64,000 nucleotides of DNA from Filibacter tadaridae. GTDB lineage: Bacteria > Bacillota > Bacilli > Bacillales_A > Planococcaceae. Shown here piece after piece: positions 26,395-35,311 of the stretch (the stretch's first letter is position 1; each line of letters begins with the position of its first letter). The position numbers and the translations under genes are program-made. The DNA lies in the NCBI RefSeq assembly GCF_900609045.1, contig NZ_UXAV01000039.1, positions 62,001 through 126,000 of the forward strand, given 5' to 3'. Below the pieces are notes generated by a model, which saw only the letters and a program-made list of their open reading frames with translations, made no database searches and was not told where the DNA came from.

Positions 26395-26600
26395 AATTGT
26401 GCACAATCAATCGCGCCTTGGCTTGATTGCGTCCAGATTTTGAATTGAGCTTGCTCAATTCATTCCCTTCAAAATCTGTGACATCCGCCGGAGGCTTTAA
26501 CTTGATTCGGCAGAGGTTTGAAACGCCCACCGAATTGAATGCATATCTAGCATTCATCTAGACACTTATGGAAATGGGGGACATCTGCTGAGTTAAGTTA
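26395..26600. repeat. Structured intergenic element, possible dispersed repeat
   Basis: Dense inverted repeats: GAATTGAGCTTGCTCAATTC (26442-26461, 9-bp perfect arms), nested with CAGATTTTGAA (26434-26444) opposite 26468-26478 (11-bp perfect arms), and CAATCAA opposite TTGATTG near 26405-26430. GACATC(C/T)GC(C/T)G occurs twice, at 26480 and about 26580. No open frame explains it. It looks like a non-autonomous element or a structured RNA; only one copy is in the window, so dispersal cannot be shown. Confidence 0.45.
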
Positions 26601-26630
26601 AAATAATACATCAAGACTTATGAAACAACA

Positions 26631-26666
26631 AAAAACCGCTCCGGACAAATTGTCCAGTAGCGGTTC
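26631..26666 (-). terminator. cccB terminator
   Basis: AACCGCT-CCGGACAA (from 26634) pairs with TTGTCC-AGTAGCGGTT around a short loop, and TTTTTTG follows on the minus strand, 12 nt past the cccB stop. Confidence 0.85.
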
Positions 26667-26677
26667 CATTTACAGAA

Positions 26678-27019
26678 TTATTTTTTCTCTGAAAGCCATT
26701 TTGCAACAGCGTCCAACTCTTCACCTTTGATAAGTCCAGCAGGCATTCCGCCTTTTGTACCGTTTTCAATTATGCCATGAATTTCGTCTTCAGACATACG
26801 TGAACCTATGTCAGAAAGTTTTGGACCCATAGCGCCTTCCAAGTTCCCGCCGTGACATGTGATACATTTTGCGTTTACGACTTCTTCTGCGTCAACGGAT
26901 GCTGTTGCGTTATCATCAGTTGTTGCTGCGCCGTCGTCTTTCTCATCCGCTTTATCGCCGCCACATGCCCCAAGGACAAGGGCTGCTCCGAATAATACTG
27001 CTAGAAGCTTGTTCTTCAT
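26678..27019 (-). CDS. cccB: Cytochrome c551, lipoprotein type
   Basis: 113 residues. Lipobox LGAC with Cys19, acidic linker, then a mono-heme class I domain with CITCH (heme attachment, ~52-56) and axial Met in GGMPAGL. It is an outer-face electron carrier to cytochrome oxidases. In B. subtilis cccB also lies between ftsE and prfB. Good AGGGAGGAAACAAC-ATG start. Monocistronic, with its own terminator. Confidence 0.93.
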   Translation of the reverse strand: MKNKLLAVLFGAALVLGACGGDKADEKDDGAATTDDNATASVDAEEVVNAKCITCHGGNLEGAMGPKLSDIGSRMSEDEIHGIIENGTKGGMPAGLIKGEELDAVAKWLSEKK

Positions 27020-27307
27020 GTTGTTTCCTCCCTAAGTTAAATAATGTGCTACATTTCCAAGTATACCAAAGTTATGAGCGTTTGCGTCCTTCATGGACAG
27101 CCTGAAATTCAACTAAACAATGACAATTTTCAGCGAATCCAACTATCCATTCGCTTTATTCTACTGCCAGCTTTTTTGCAGGACTCCATTACCGAACGCA
27201 AAACAGACGCTAACTTCAACTTGGTCATATACCTATTACTATACACCTTTTCTGTACATTCAAAACCTTTGCGACCTTCAATTTGAATTGTTGTTTGTTG
27301 GAAAATA
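27020..27307. other. Intergenic stretch between cccB and prfB
   Basis: AT-rich, no gene with a ribosome binding site on either strand. It should hold the cccB promoter near 27020-27100. Nothing else seen. Confidence 0.5.
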
Positions 27308-27335
27308 AAAAGCACACCGAAGTGTACTTTTTTTT
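27308..27335 (-). terminator. prfB terminator
   Basis: On the minus strand AGTACAC-TTCG-GTGTGCT forms a stem closed by a UUCG tetraloop, followed by TTTTTATTTT, seven nt beyond the prfB stop. Confidence 0.85.
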
Positions 27336-27341
27336 CGAAAC

Positions 27342-28446
27342 TTATGAAATACGTGAACGTAAATAAGCATTAATGAACAAATCGATGTCGCCATCCATAA
27401 CCGCACTGACATTTCCTGTTTCCGCATTTGTCCGGTGATCTTTCACCATGGAATACGGATGGAAGACGTATGAGCGGATTTGGCTTCCCCAACCAATTTC
27501 TTTTTGATCGCCACGGATGGCAAGCAGTCTTGCTTCTTCTTCTTCCACACGGATCTGATAAATTTTTGCTTTCAACAGGTTGATTGCGCGTTCACGGTTT
27601 TTGATTTGTGATCGTTCGGTTTGGCATGTAACAATGGCACCTGTCGGAATATGTGTCATTCGAACAGCGGAGTCCGTCGTATTGACGTGCTGACCGCCTG
27701 CACCGCTTGAACGGTACGTATCGATTTTAACATCTTCCATTTTAAGATCAATATCCACATCGCCTTCGAATTCAGGCATCACTTCTATAGAAGAAAATGA
27801 AGTATGACGACGGCCTGAAGAGTCAAATGGTGAAATACGAACGAGTCGATGCACGCCTTTTTCAGCTTTCAAGTAGCCGTATGCATTATGACCTTTGATG
27901 GATAAGGTCACTGATTTCACACCGGCTTCGTCACCTGCCTGGTAATCCAACGTTTCGACCTTGAAGCCACGTTTCTCTGCCCACCGCGTATACATACGCA
28001 ACAACATGGATGCCCAGTCCTGTGACTCCGTACCGCCTGCGCCGGAATGCAATTCTACAACGGCATTATTTTTGTCGAACTCATCGCTTAGCAACATAGT
28101 TAGTTCGAATGCTTCCAATTGTTGTTTGTATTCTTTTAATTCGGTGCTAAGGTCTTCCTGCATTTCTTCATCAAATTCCTCTTTTAACAATTCCAGCGTC
28201 ATTTCCAGGTTTTCTTGGACGTCGTTAAGCTCTGTGTAGTCGCCTACAACATCTTTTAATCCATTCGATTCGGAAATGATTTTTTGCGCTTCATCCTGGT
28301 TATTCCAGAATTCAGGTTCTAACATAATTTCATCGAGCTCTTGGATTCGTGCCTCTTTGTTTTCTAAGTCAAAGAGACCCCCTAAAGTCCGCTAATTTCT
28401 TAGCTGATTTGTCAAGCTCGTTACGTACATCGGATAATTCTATCAT
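27342..28446 (-). CDS. prfB: Peptide chain release factor 2, with programmed +1 frameshift
   Basis: Two frames are joined. The first (28446 down to 28372) encodes 25 residues and ends at an in-frame TGA (28371-28369). The second (28370-27342) adds 342 residues, giving 367 in all, normal for RF2. Skipping T28371 reads through. The peptide anticodon SPF and the catalytic GGQ ([11 protein letters not shown]) are present. RF2 reads UGA and UAA stop codons. ATG 28446 follows CAGGAGGAAA. It lies 36 bp after secA in the same operon. Annotators that start at 28325 miss 40 residues. Confidence 0.95.
28369..28388 (-). promoter_or_regulatory. RF2 autoregulatory frameshift site
   Basis: Minus strand AGGGGG-TCT-CTTTGAC: an internal Shine-Dalgarno-like AGGGGG three nt before the slippery CTT codon and the UGA stop. 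Low RF2 makes the ribosome pause at UGA and shift +1, a well-known feedback loop. Confidence 0.95.
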
Positions 28447-28482
28447 TGTGGTTTCCTCCTGAAATTGGGTTGTCCGGAGCGC

Positions 28483-30990
28483 TTACGCTTTTCCGTGACA
28501 GTTTTTATACTTTTTCCCGCTGCCGCATGGGCATGGGTCGTTACGTCCGATGTTTACACTGCGTCGCACTGGTTTCTTCGTCACTTTTTCGCCGTCTTCC
28601 TTCGGGTTGACAGCCTGCCCTTTCACAACTTCCTCACGTTCAAGGTTGTTGCGGATTTCCGCTTTCATGACGTATTTTGCAGCATCTGCTTCAATTGATG
28701 TAAGCATCTCTTCAAACATTGTAAAACCTTCAGATTGATACTCACGCAGTGGATCGATTTGGCCATACGCACGTAAATGGATGCCGCCTCGCAATTGGTC
28801 CATTGCGTCAATATGATCTGTCCATTTCGAATCGATTGCGCGGAGAAGTACAACTTTTTCAAATTCGCGCATGCGTTCGTCCGTCATTTCTGCTTCTTTT
28901 TCATCATAACGGGCGATTACGTTTTGTTGTATCAATTCAGTCAGCTCTTCTACCGATTTGCCAGCCATCATCGCTTGCGTCAACTGACCTTCCGGAAGTA
29001 GGTTGGCTCCAAGGAAATCCTCAAGCCCTCTTAAGTTCCAATCGGATTCTTTTTCTTCTGTTGTATGAAGTGCAATCGCTCTGTCGATCACATTCATCAA
29101 CATTTTTTCCAGCACAGCACGGATATTCGCGGATTCGAGAATTTCATTACGTTCTTTATAAATAATTTCTCGTTGTTGGCGCAAAACATCATCATACTGA
29201 AGCAAACGTTTCCGTGCATCGAAGTTATTCCCTTCAACGCGTTTTTGCGCGGATTCAACTGAACGTGACACCATTTTGGATTGGATTGGCGTTTCGTCAT
29301 CCATTCCTAGTTTCGTCATCATCGATTTCATCTGCTCGGAACCGAAACGACGCATTAATTCATCCTCAAGAGAAAGATAAAATTGTGTAATACCCGGATC
29401 TCCTTGCCGACCTGAACGACCGCGCAGCTGATTATCAATCCGGCGTGACTCGTGCCGCTCTGTACCAAGAACCGCAAGACCACCGAGTTCTTTCACACCT
29501 TCGCCGAGTTTGATGTCCGTACCACGGCCAGCCATGTTCGTCGCAATGGTGACAAAACCTTTTTGACCGGCCTCCAAAATGATGTCAGCTTCACGGCCAT
29601 GATTTTTCGCATTCAAAACATTATGCTTTACGCCGAACTTCGTTAAATGGTTCGAAATAATCTCTGATGTCTCGATTGCGACTGTACCAACCAAAACTGG
29701 CTGCCCTTTTTGGTGTCGTTCTTTAATATCTTCAGCGACAGCTTTATATTTACCTTCCATGGAAGCGTAAATAAGGTCTGCTCGGTCATCACGGACGATT
29801 GGGCGGTTTGTCGGAATCGCAATAACATTCATATTGTAGATATTGCGGAATTCCTCCTCTTCCGTTTTAGCCGTACCCGTCATGCCCGAAAGCTTGTCGT
29901 ACATCCGGAAAAAGTTCTGGAAGGTAATCGTTGCAAGTGTCATCGTTTCGTTTTGAACTTCCAAGCCTTCCTTCGCTTCAATCGCTTGGTGAAGGCCATC
30001 ACTGTAACGACGTCCTTTCATCAGACGCCCTGTGAATGAATCGACGATGACAACATCGCCTTCTTGCACGACGTAATCGACATCGATATGCATACTTGCT
30101 CGCGCTTTTAAAGACTGGTTAATCGCGTGATTGAGCGTAACATGTTGCAAGTTGAACAAGTTATCGATATTAAACGCAGCTTCCGCTTTCTCAATACCCG
30201 CTTCTGTTAACACAACGCCTTTTGTCGATTCATCATACGAATAATCTTCTTCTTTTTTCAATGTTTGTGTAAACGTATTTGCAAGCCGATACAGTTCAGC
30301 CGCCTTAGCAGCTTGCCCTGAAATGATAAGTGGCGTACGTGCCTCATCGATTAAAATCGAGTCGACTTCATCGATAACCGCATAATTCAAAGGACGTTGC
30401 ACTTTGTGTTCACTATAGAGCACCATGTTGTCACGCAAATAATCGAAACCAAGTTCGTTATTCGTACTATACGTAATGTCGGCACTATATGCCTCACGTT
30501 TTTCGTCTTTTGATAAGCTGTTGAGGTTCAAGCCGACGGAAAAACCGAGGAACTCATACAGTTGTCCCATTTCCATCGCATCACGACTGGCAAGGTATTC
30601 GTTGACTGTTACAATATGCACGCCTTTTCCTGACAGCGCGTTCAAATAAACCGCAAGCGTAGACGTCAATGTCTTCCCTTCACCGGTTTTCATCTCTGCA
30701 ATATTACCTTCATGTAATGCTGCCGCCCCGATGATTTGGACATGGAACGGATAGAGCCCGAGCACACGGCGTGACGCTTCACGAATTACCGCAAACGCCT
30801 CCGCCTGGATATCATCCAATGTTTCCCCTTTAGCAAGACGATCTTTGAATTCTTCAGTTTTAGCGGTCAGTTTTTCGTCTGTGAGCTGTTCCATTTCTGT
30901 AGCGAATGCATCAACTTTATTTGCGATTTTATCAAGTCGCTTCAAATCCCGTTTATTCATATCAAACATTTTATTCAATACGTCAAGCAT
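28483..30990 (-). CDS. secA: Preprotein translocase motor ATPase SecA
   Basis: 835 residues from ATG 30990 ([18 protein letters not shown]), which fits the family start and has GAGG upstream; the frame upstream to 31059 is not part of SecA. Walker [13 protein letters not shown]-type [31 protein letters not shown], and a C-terminal zinc-binding tail [16 protein letters not shown]. It drives protein export through SecYEG. First gene of secA-prfB. The upstream region is the 21-bp array, so its promoter must lie between or within array and gene. Confidence 0.97.
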   Translation of the reverse strand: MLDVLNKMFDMNKRDLKRLDKIANKVDAFATEMEQLTDEKLTAKTEEFKDRLAKGETLDDIQAEAFAVIREASRRVLGLYPFHVQIIGAAALHEGNIAEMKTGEGKTLTSTLAVYLNALSGKGVHIVTVNEYLASRDAMEMGQLYEFLGFSVGLNLNSLSKDEKREAYSADITYSTNNELGFDYLRDNMVLYSEHKVQRPLNYAVIDEVDSILIDEARTPLIISGQAAKAAELYRLANTFTQTLKKEEDYSYDESTKGVVLTEAGIEKAEAAFNIDNLFNLQHVTLNHAINQSLKARASMHIDVDYVVQEGDVVIVDSFTGRLMKGRRYSDGLHQAIEAKEGLEVQNETMTLATITFQNFFRMYDKLSGMTGTAKTEEEEFRNIYNMNVIAIPTNRPIVRDDRADLIYASMEGKYKAVAEDIKERHQKGQPVLVGTVAIETSEIISNHLTKFGVKHNVLNAKNHGREADIILEAGQKGFVTIATNMAGRGTDIKLGEGVKELGGLAVLGTERHESRRIDNQLRGRSGRQGDPGITQFYLSLEDELMRRFGSEQMKSMMTKLGMDDETPIQSKMVSRSVESAQKRVEGNNFDARKRLLQYDDVLRQQREIIYKERNEILESANIRAVLEKMLMNVIDRAIALHTTEEKESDWNLRGLEDFLGANLLPEGQLTQAMMAGKSVEELTELIQQNVIARYDEKEAEMTDERMREFEKVVLLRAIDSKWTDHIDAMDQLRGGIHLRAYGQIDPLREYQSEGFTMFEEMLTSIEADAAKYVMKAEIRNNLEREEVVKGQAVNPKEDGEKVTKKPVRRSVNIGRNDPCPCGSGKKYKNCHGKA

Positions 30991-31061
30991 TAAGTTCACA
31001 TCCTCATTAGGTTCACCCTTCATTTTAACACTGTGAAATGAAGGGTGCAAATAGTGCAACT

Positions 31062-31389
31062 GCTAGATAGGGTGGAGGCTGGATTATTGGTTGTTGGGCG
31101 GTGATTATGTGGCAGGTGCGCGGGGAATTTGTTGGCGATTGAGCAGTTTGTGGGGTGGATTGGGCGGTTGGCGGGGCGGATTGATCGCTTTGCGGGATGG
31201 ATTGATCGCTTCGCGCGGGGCTTTGATCGCTTCGCGCGGTGGATTGATCGCTTCGCGCGGTGGATTGATCGCTTCGCGCGGTGGATTGATCGCTTCGCGC
31301 GGTGGATTGATCGCTTCGCGCGGGGCTTTGATCGCTTCGCGCGGGGCTTTGATCGCTTCGCGCGGTGGATTGATCGCTTTCCACTGGAT
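31062..31389. repeat. Intergenic 21-bp tandem array upstream of secA
   Basis: Twelve clear 21-bp units (31138-31389), with two or three decayed units to the left (31083-31124). The central consensus starts (A/T)TTGATCGCTTCGCGCGG; three neighbouring units (31243-31305) are identical. The core TTGATCGCTT is shared with the array at 17740. GATC recurs every 21 bp. There are no spacers. It lies between the hpf terminator and secA. The best-conserved units are in the middle and decay outwards, as in minisatellites shaped by slippage or unequal exchange. Confidence 0.93.
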
Positions 31390-31402
31390 TTGATCTCACC
31401 AC

Positions 31403-31446
31403 AAAAAAACTGAACCTCTCAGTAGCAAACTACTGAGAGGTTCAGT
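31403..31446 (-). terminator. hpf terminator
   Basis: ACTGAACCTCTCAGTAG (31409-31425) pairs perfectly over 17 bp with 31430-31446, and TTTTTTTG follows on the minus strand. Confidence 0.95.
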
Positions 31447-31458
31447 TCATTCAGTTCA

Positions 31459-32022
31459 TTAATTTGTTTCGATTAGGCCATATTTGCCGTCTCTACGTTT
31501 GTAGACGATGTTTGTGCCGTCTGATTCGCCATCTGTGAAGACGAAGAAGTTGTGACCTAGCATGTTCATTTGAAGAATCGCTTCTTCCTGGTCCATCGGT
31601 TTTAATTCGAATTGCTTTGTGCGTACAACAGAAAACTCTTTATCGTCTTCTGTTATGTCAGCTCCTTTGTCTTCACTTCTATTTACTGATGCGAAGAATG
31701 CAGCTACACCTTCGTGCTCACGGAATTTACGATTGACTTTTGTTTTGTATTTACGAATTTGACGTTCTAATTTATCGACAATCAAGTCGATTCCAGCATA
31801 TAAATCAGTGTGTCGTTCCTCTGCTCGGAGTGTCAAGTTTTTCATAGGAATTGAAATTTCTACTTTTGTTTGTTTATCATTGTAAACTTTCAAGTTTACA
31901 TGTGCTGTTGCGTTCGCGCCTTCTGAGAAGTACCTCTCAAGTTTGTGTACTTTTTTTTCGATGTGCTCACGAATCGCCGGAGTCACCTCAATGTTCTCAC
32001 CACGCATGTTGAAGTCTAGCAT
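31459..32022 (-). CDS. hpf: Ribosome hibernation promoting factor, long form
   Basis: 187 residues: the N-terminal S30AE domain (1-~100; FNMRGENIEVTPAIREHIEKK, HTDLYAGIDLIVDKLERQIRK) and the C-terminal dimerisation domain (~130-187; KPMDQEEAILQMNMLGHNFF). Long Hpf dimerises to join two 70S ribosomes into inactive 100S particles. B. subtilis YvyD/Hpf is in the same place beside secA and is under sigma-B and sigma-H. Start ATG has AAAGGAGGAG upstream. Confidence 0.96.
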   Translation of the reverse strand: MLDFNMRGENIEVTPAIREHIEKKVHKLERYFSEGANATAHVNLKVYNDKQTKVEISIPMKNLTLRAEERHTDLYAGIDLIVDKLERQIRKYKTKVNRKFREHEGVAAFFASVNRSEDKGADITEDDKEFSVVRTKQFELKPMDQEEAILQMNMLGHNFFVFTDGESDGTNIVYKRRDGKYGLIETN

Positions 32023-32066
32023 ATGAACTCCTCCTTTGTTTAACCCTTACTGTACTCTTCTACATC

Positions 32067-32091
32067 TTCCCCGAAAAGTCCTTTTAAAAAC
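32067..32091 (-). promoter_or_regulatory. Putative sigma-B promoter of hpf
   Basis: On the minus strand GTTTTT (32091-32086), a 13-nt spacer, and GGGGAA (32072-32067) fit the sigma-B pattern GTTTAA-N12-15-GGGTAT partly. It is 45 nt upstream of hpf. The known stress control of hpf in B. subtilis supports it. Confidence 0.5.
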
Positions 32092-32161
32092 ATGAATAAA
32101 TTTAAAATAAATGTCGAAGTGTGACGAAAGCGTATAGGTAAAAGGTTTTGGCTACTTCATT

Positions 32162-32536
32162 TTATTTTCCGTCTTCGATTTCAGCATGGCGACGCAACTT
32201 GAGTTCATCGACAATCAATTGTTCAAGTGCAGCGTCCTTTTCGAAATCAAATCCATACAGTTGACCATTTTTGCTGGGCTTTTTCCATTTGATAGTGCCT
32301 TGAACGTCGATGGGAACGGATTGCAGGGTGAATTTGATATGTAGCTTGACGGGTTCCCCACCCAACGGGATATCGTATGCCGCAAAAAATTTCATGCCGC
32401 CTGGGCTCAAATCCATGAGTTCACAGTCCCCTGGGCTTGACTCCGCCCCGGTACCGTTTTCGACGATGATTCGGAATTCTGCTGCCAGCGGTTCACCAAA
32501 TGCATACCTGAAGTATTCAGTTCGTTTGTATTGCAT
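32162..32536 (-). CDS. PilZ domain protein (putative c-di-GMP receptor)
   Basis: 124 residues from ATG 32536, preferred because GAGGTGGG lies just upstream; a GTG at 32545 is the alternative. The N-terminal YKRTEYFRY supplies the arginine-containing motif and DLSPGGMKF the D/NxSxxG motif of PilZ domains; GTIKW and YGFDF complete the barrel. The RxxxR motif is not in perfect form (KRTEYFR), so c-di-GMP binding is likely but not certain. It sits next to a chemoreceptor and the flagellar genes, which suggests motility control. Confidence 0.8.
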   Translation of the reverse strand: MQYKRTEYFRYAFGEPLAAEFRIIVENGTGAESSPGDCELMDLSPGGMKFFAAYDIPLGGEPVKLHIKFTLQSVPIDVQGTIKWKKPSKNGQLYGFDFEKDAALEQLIVDELKLRRHAEIEDGK

Positions 32537-32823
32537 GTTGCCCACCTCGTTCCTCTATCATAGTAATTGGATACCCATAATATGCCTTACTAAATCTTTT
32601 ACGGCGAACTTCGGATAAACTTTGTATACGTTGTATTGTACTTTCAAGAGTGTCGATGAAACTTGATCCTCCGAGTGTCGCCAAAAGTATAAAGTTCTTG
32701 TTCGGAAATTCTTTTTTGTCGCAGACTATCAACGTTTTGCACACATTCTCCCTTCAGGAAATTCTATCTATTCAAAATGTACCATAAGTTGATATGATTG
32801 AATAGTTAGGTAAAGATAATTAT

Positions 32824-32857
32824 ACAAAAAGTGTCCCGAAAATTATTCAGGACACGA
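32824..32857 (-). terminator. Terminator of the chemoreceptor gene
   Basis: GTGTCC (32831-32836) pairs with GGACAC (32850-32855), and TTTTTG follows on the minus strand, with the gene stop just before. Confidence 0.8.
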
Positions 32858-32862
32858 TTGAT

Positions 32863-34332
32863 TTACTTTTGAATTTGCACTGCTTCTTCATGCGTTTCAT
32901 TAATATATCGCGCGATTTGTTGCTGTTCTTCCGTCAGTTCTGTTAGTGTCGCATTCAATTCTTCGACTGTAGCTGTACTTTCTTCTACAATGGCAGCGAA
33001 TTCCATCGTCCGCTCCCGAATCGCTTCACTGTTTACTGAAATCGTGTCGAAGTCATCCATGAATGTGGACAGCACTTCTTGGAGCTTATGCATCGTTTCG
33101 AACAAATCTTCGAAAGATGCTTTCGACTCATCTGCCGCTGTCGCTTGGGTTGCCACTTGTTTCATACCTGACGCCAGTTTGCCTACTGCAAGTTCGTTAT
33201 AACTGTTTACTTCATTTAAATTCGTATCAATTTTCTTCAACGTTTCATTCGTCAGACCTGCCAATTTTCGAATTTCATCTGCGACAACCGCAAAGCCTTT
33301 GCCATGTTCTCCCGCACGAGCTGCTTCAATCGATGCATTAAGAGCAAGTAAATTTGTTTGTTCCGTAATCTTTTTAATCGAACCGGCGAATGCATTCGTC
33401 TCGTCAATCTTTTCAGATAACACACTAAAGGTTTCAGTTAAATCTTTGAAAAATGTTGAGAAGGAGTCGGTACTCGTTTTCAACTTTGAAATGGTTACTG
33501 TTCCAGTTTCGGCTTTGGAGCCTGCCTCATTCGCCTGGATTACGACTTGCTCCAATTCTTTCGCCATTTGTTGAACAGAGTCGTGTGTCTGCTCTGCATT
33601 CTCGGCGATATCCGAGATATAATCCGCTTGATGTTGGCTGCCTACACTTACATCATTGACAGCGGAAAGCATGTCGATTTGTGAAGTGGCGGCTATCTCC
33701 GAGTTCGAACGTAGATAGGCAAGATTCGCTGTAATTTTCTCGACTGCGCCGTCAAGACGAAATGCAAGTGCCTCTTCTTCGGCTACCTTTGTCTCTGTCA
33801 ATTCGACTAGTTGCTCCACATGCTTGAATACCCGCCCATTTTGGCGAACGAGAAGGAATAGGACTAGACCCGCAAGAAAGTGAAGGAGAAGAAGATTCTT
33901 CCCGCTAACACCTACAAGTTCCGGCGCTGTAAACAACAGATTATTCGTCACCATTGCGACAAAACTCAATACAAAACCAAACACCAAAATAGGCATCTTG
34001 CCATGAATGGAGCCAAGCACCAATAACAGAATAATAATTCCGATTGACCCAAGATTCGCTTCCGAGAAAAAGATAACACCCATCGCAATTGCAAAATTCA
34101 TCATGAGTAAAAGGTAAGGTAAAACAGTAGAAATAACCGCAACTTTTCTGCTGATAGAAAAGAAAATAATGGAGAATACAAATGGAATCGCAACGGATAG
34201 CTGAATGGCCAGTGCAGACTGCTGAATCAGTTGCGCTAGTAAACCGAGACCAGCAGCTAACGCAAATCCCAACATCATAATTCGATTTTTACGAAGCCAA
34301 TCCTCTTGCTTCAATTGGTTAATAGTTATCAT
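32863..34332 (-). CDS. Methyl-accepting chemotaxis protein with polytopic N-terminus
   Basis: 489 residues from ATG 34332, which has AGGGGAG upstream. The first ~185 residues hold about six membrane helices and no sizable outer loop. There is no clear HAMP domain; the signalling coiled coil follows with the hairpin tip [37 protein letters not shown], split here in two motifs ([20 protein letters not shown] and [15 protein letters not shown]). Such receptors usually sense intramembrane or cytosolic signals. It is monocistronic with a terminator. The ligand is unknown. Confidence 0.88.
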   Translation of the reverse strand: MITINQLKQEDWLRKNRIMMLGFALAAGLGLLAQLIQQSALAIQLSVAIPFVFSIIFFSISRKVAVISTVLPYLLLMMNFAIAMGVIFFSEANLGSIGIIILLLVLGSIHGKMPILVFGFVLSFVAMVTNNLLFTAPELVGVSGKNLLLLHFLAGLVLFLLVRQNGRVFKHVEQLVELTETKVAEEEALAFRLDGAVEKITANLAYLRSNSEIAATSQIDMLSAVNDVSVGSQHQADYISDIAENAEQTHDSVQQMAKELEQVVIQANEAGSKAETGTVTISKLKTSTDSFSTFFKDLTETFSVLSEKIDETNAFAGSIKKITEQTNLLALNASIEAARAGEHGKGFAVVADEIRKLAGLTNETLKKIDTNLNEVNSYNELAVGKLASGMKQVATQATAADESKASFEDLFETMHKLQEVLSTFMDDFDTISVNSEAIRERTMEFAAIVEESTATVEELNATLTELTEEQQQIARYINETHEEAVQIQK

Positions 34333-34483
34333 GAGACACTCCCCTATTATATATATATATCGATTCATTATGCTTTTGCAAAATAATGACTGTATGTAAA
34401 ATGTATCATTAATGAATGGTAGTTCATATGGGTTGAATTAACCAATTAGATTAAAAAACGCGTGTACTGATTTAAATTCAAAA

Positions 34484-34517
34484 AAACACCCGAAAGAGTA
34501 GGGTTCTCTAACGGGCA
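34484..34517 (-). terminator. Terminator of the flaG-fliD-fliS-fliT operon
   Basis: On the minus strand CCCG-TTAGAG pairs with CTCTTT-CGGG around AACCCTA, followed by TGTTTTTTTG, right after the fliT stop. Confidence 0.8.
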
Positions 34518-34521
34518 TACT

Positions 34522-34875
34522 TTACTGTTTTGTATCGTAATACGCACCATCACGTGCTACATTGCTGTAGGGGTTGACGTAGCTTTTCACACTACCTTTT
34601 TTCGATTGAATTCCTGAAATATCTAGACGAATTTGTTTCCTGAATGAAGTAAGTTTCTGTTCCACAGTTTTTTCCAACACAATAAGTTCCTTACCGAATA
34701 CTTCTTCCTCTACTGTAAACGGTGCAGCTATTTGCGGTTGTAGTTTGTCTCGCATGTCGATACATGCCTCGATGCTTGCTATCGTTTCATCGCGCTGATT
34801 CCCCGCATTCAGATTTGTCAGCGCAATGAGTTTTTCAGATACCTCTTGCCAGGTAATTAACGCAGGCCGGATCAT
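34522..34875 (-). CDS. fliT: FliT-like flagellar chaperone
   Basis: 117 residues, mostly helical. Sequence similarity to known FliT is weak by eye; the call rests on position directly behind fliS (4-bp ATGA overlap), size, and the helical N-terminal part (WQEVSEKLIALTNLNAGNQRD). FliT binds the cap protein FliD and export components. The C-terminal tail after residue 95 (VNPYSNVARDGAYYDTKQ) looks disordered. Confidence 0.75.
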   Translation of the reverse strand: MIRPALITWQEVSEKLIALTNLNAGNQRDETIASIEACIDMRDKLQPQIAAPFTVEEEVFGKELIVLEKTVEQKLTSFRKQIRLDISGIQSKKGSVKSYVNPYSNVARDGAYYDTKQ

Positions 34876-35273
34876 ATTTCATCCACATTGGCATATTGTT
34901 TTTGCCGGTTGATTTGAATAACTTGCTTCCATGTATCACGGAATTCTTTAATGATGTCGGATGCTTCGTCGAAGAATGCACCATCGTTTTTGATATTGCC
35001 ATCAATGAGGCGGCTATTTGCGAATTCATAAAGGACGAGCATGTTTTGGGAAACAGGGTACGTTTTATCGAGTGTTAGCATAAGTTCGGATATGATTGCC
35101 TGCGCTTTTTGGATAGACTTGTTCTTTTCTTCGATATTTCCTGTTTCCATTGCCTTTTTCGCTTGTTGAATGAATTTCAGACAGCCGTTGTACAGCATAA
35201 GTGTAAGTTCTCCAGGCGTTGAAGTCGTAACCGTGTTATTTTGATACGTTGCATATGGATTGTTAATAGCCAT
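34872..35273 (-). CDS. fliS: Flagellin export chaperone FliS
   Basis: 133 residues. NNPYATYQNNTVTTSTPGEL and LMLYNGCLKFIQQAKKAME are the classic N-terminal FliS signatures; helices follow to the C-terminus. It holds unfolded flagellin (Hag) for the type III export gate. hag is not in this window. The ATG at 35273 follows AAGGAGATAG. It lies 38 bp after fliD and overlaps fliT. Confidence 0.95.
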   Translation of the reverse strand: MAINNPYATYQNNTVTTSTPGELTLMLYNGCLKFIQQAKKAMETGNIEEKNKSIQKAQAIISELMLTLDKTYPVSQNMLVLYEFANSRLIDGNIKNDGAFFDEASDIIKEFRDTWKQVIQINRQKQYANVDEI

Positions 35274-35311
35274 TTGTGATCTATCTCCTTTAAATTATGT
35301 AACAGCCTGTG

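Noticed and set aside
17740..31389. CRISPR arrays
   Set aside because: Repeat units are contiguous, 21 bp long, without spacers; no cas genes are present.
31025..31413. Frames encoding SDQSTAR-type and RFARWID-type repeats
   Set aside because: Same reason: by-product of the 21-bp array upstream of secA.
32517..32744. 75-codon minus-strand frame overlapping the PilZ gene start
   Set aside because: GTG start has poor spacing to AAGGGAG and the frame overlaps the PilZ gene; no family recognised. A leader peptide cannot be excluded.
34340..34400. Sigma-D promoter for the polytopic chemoreceptor
   Set aside because: An ATCGATAT box exists, but no TAAA lies at the right distance.
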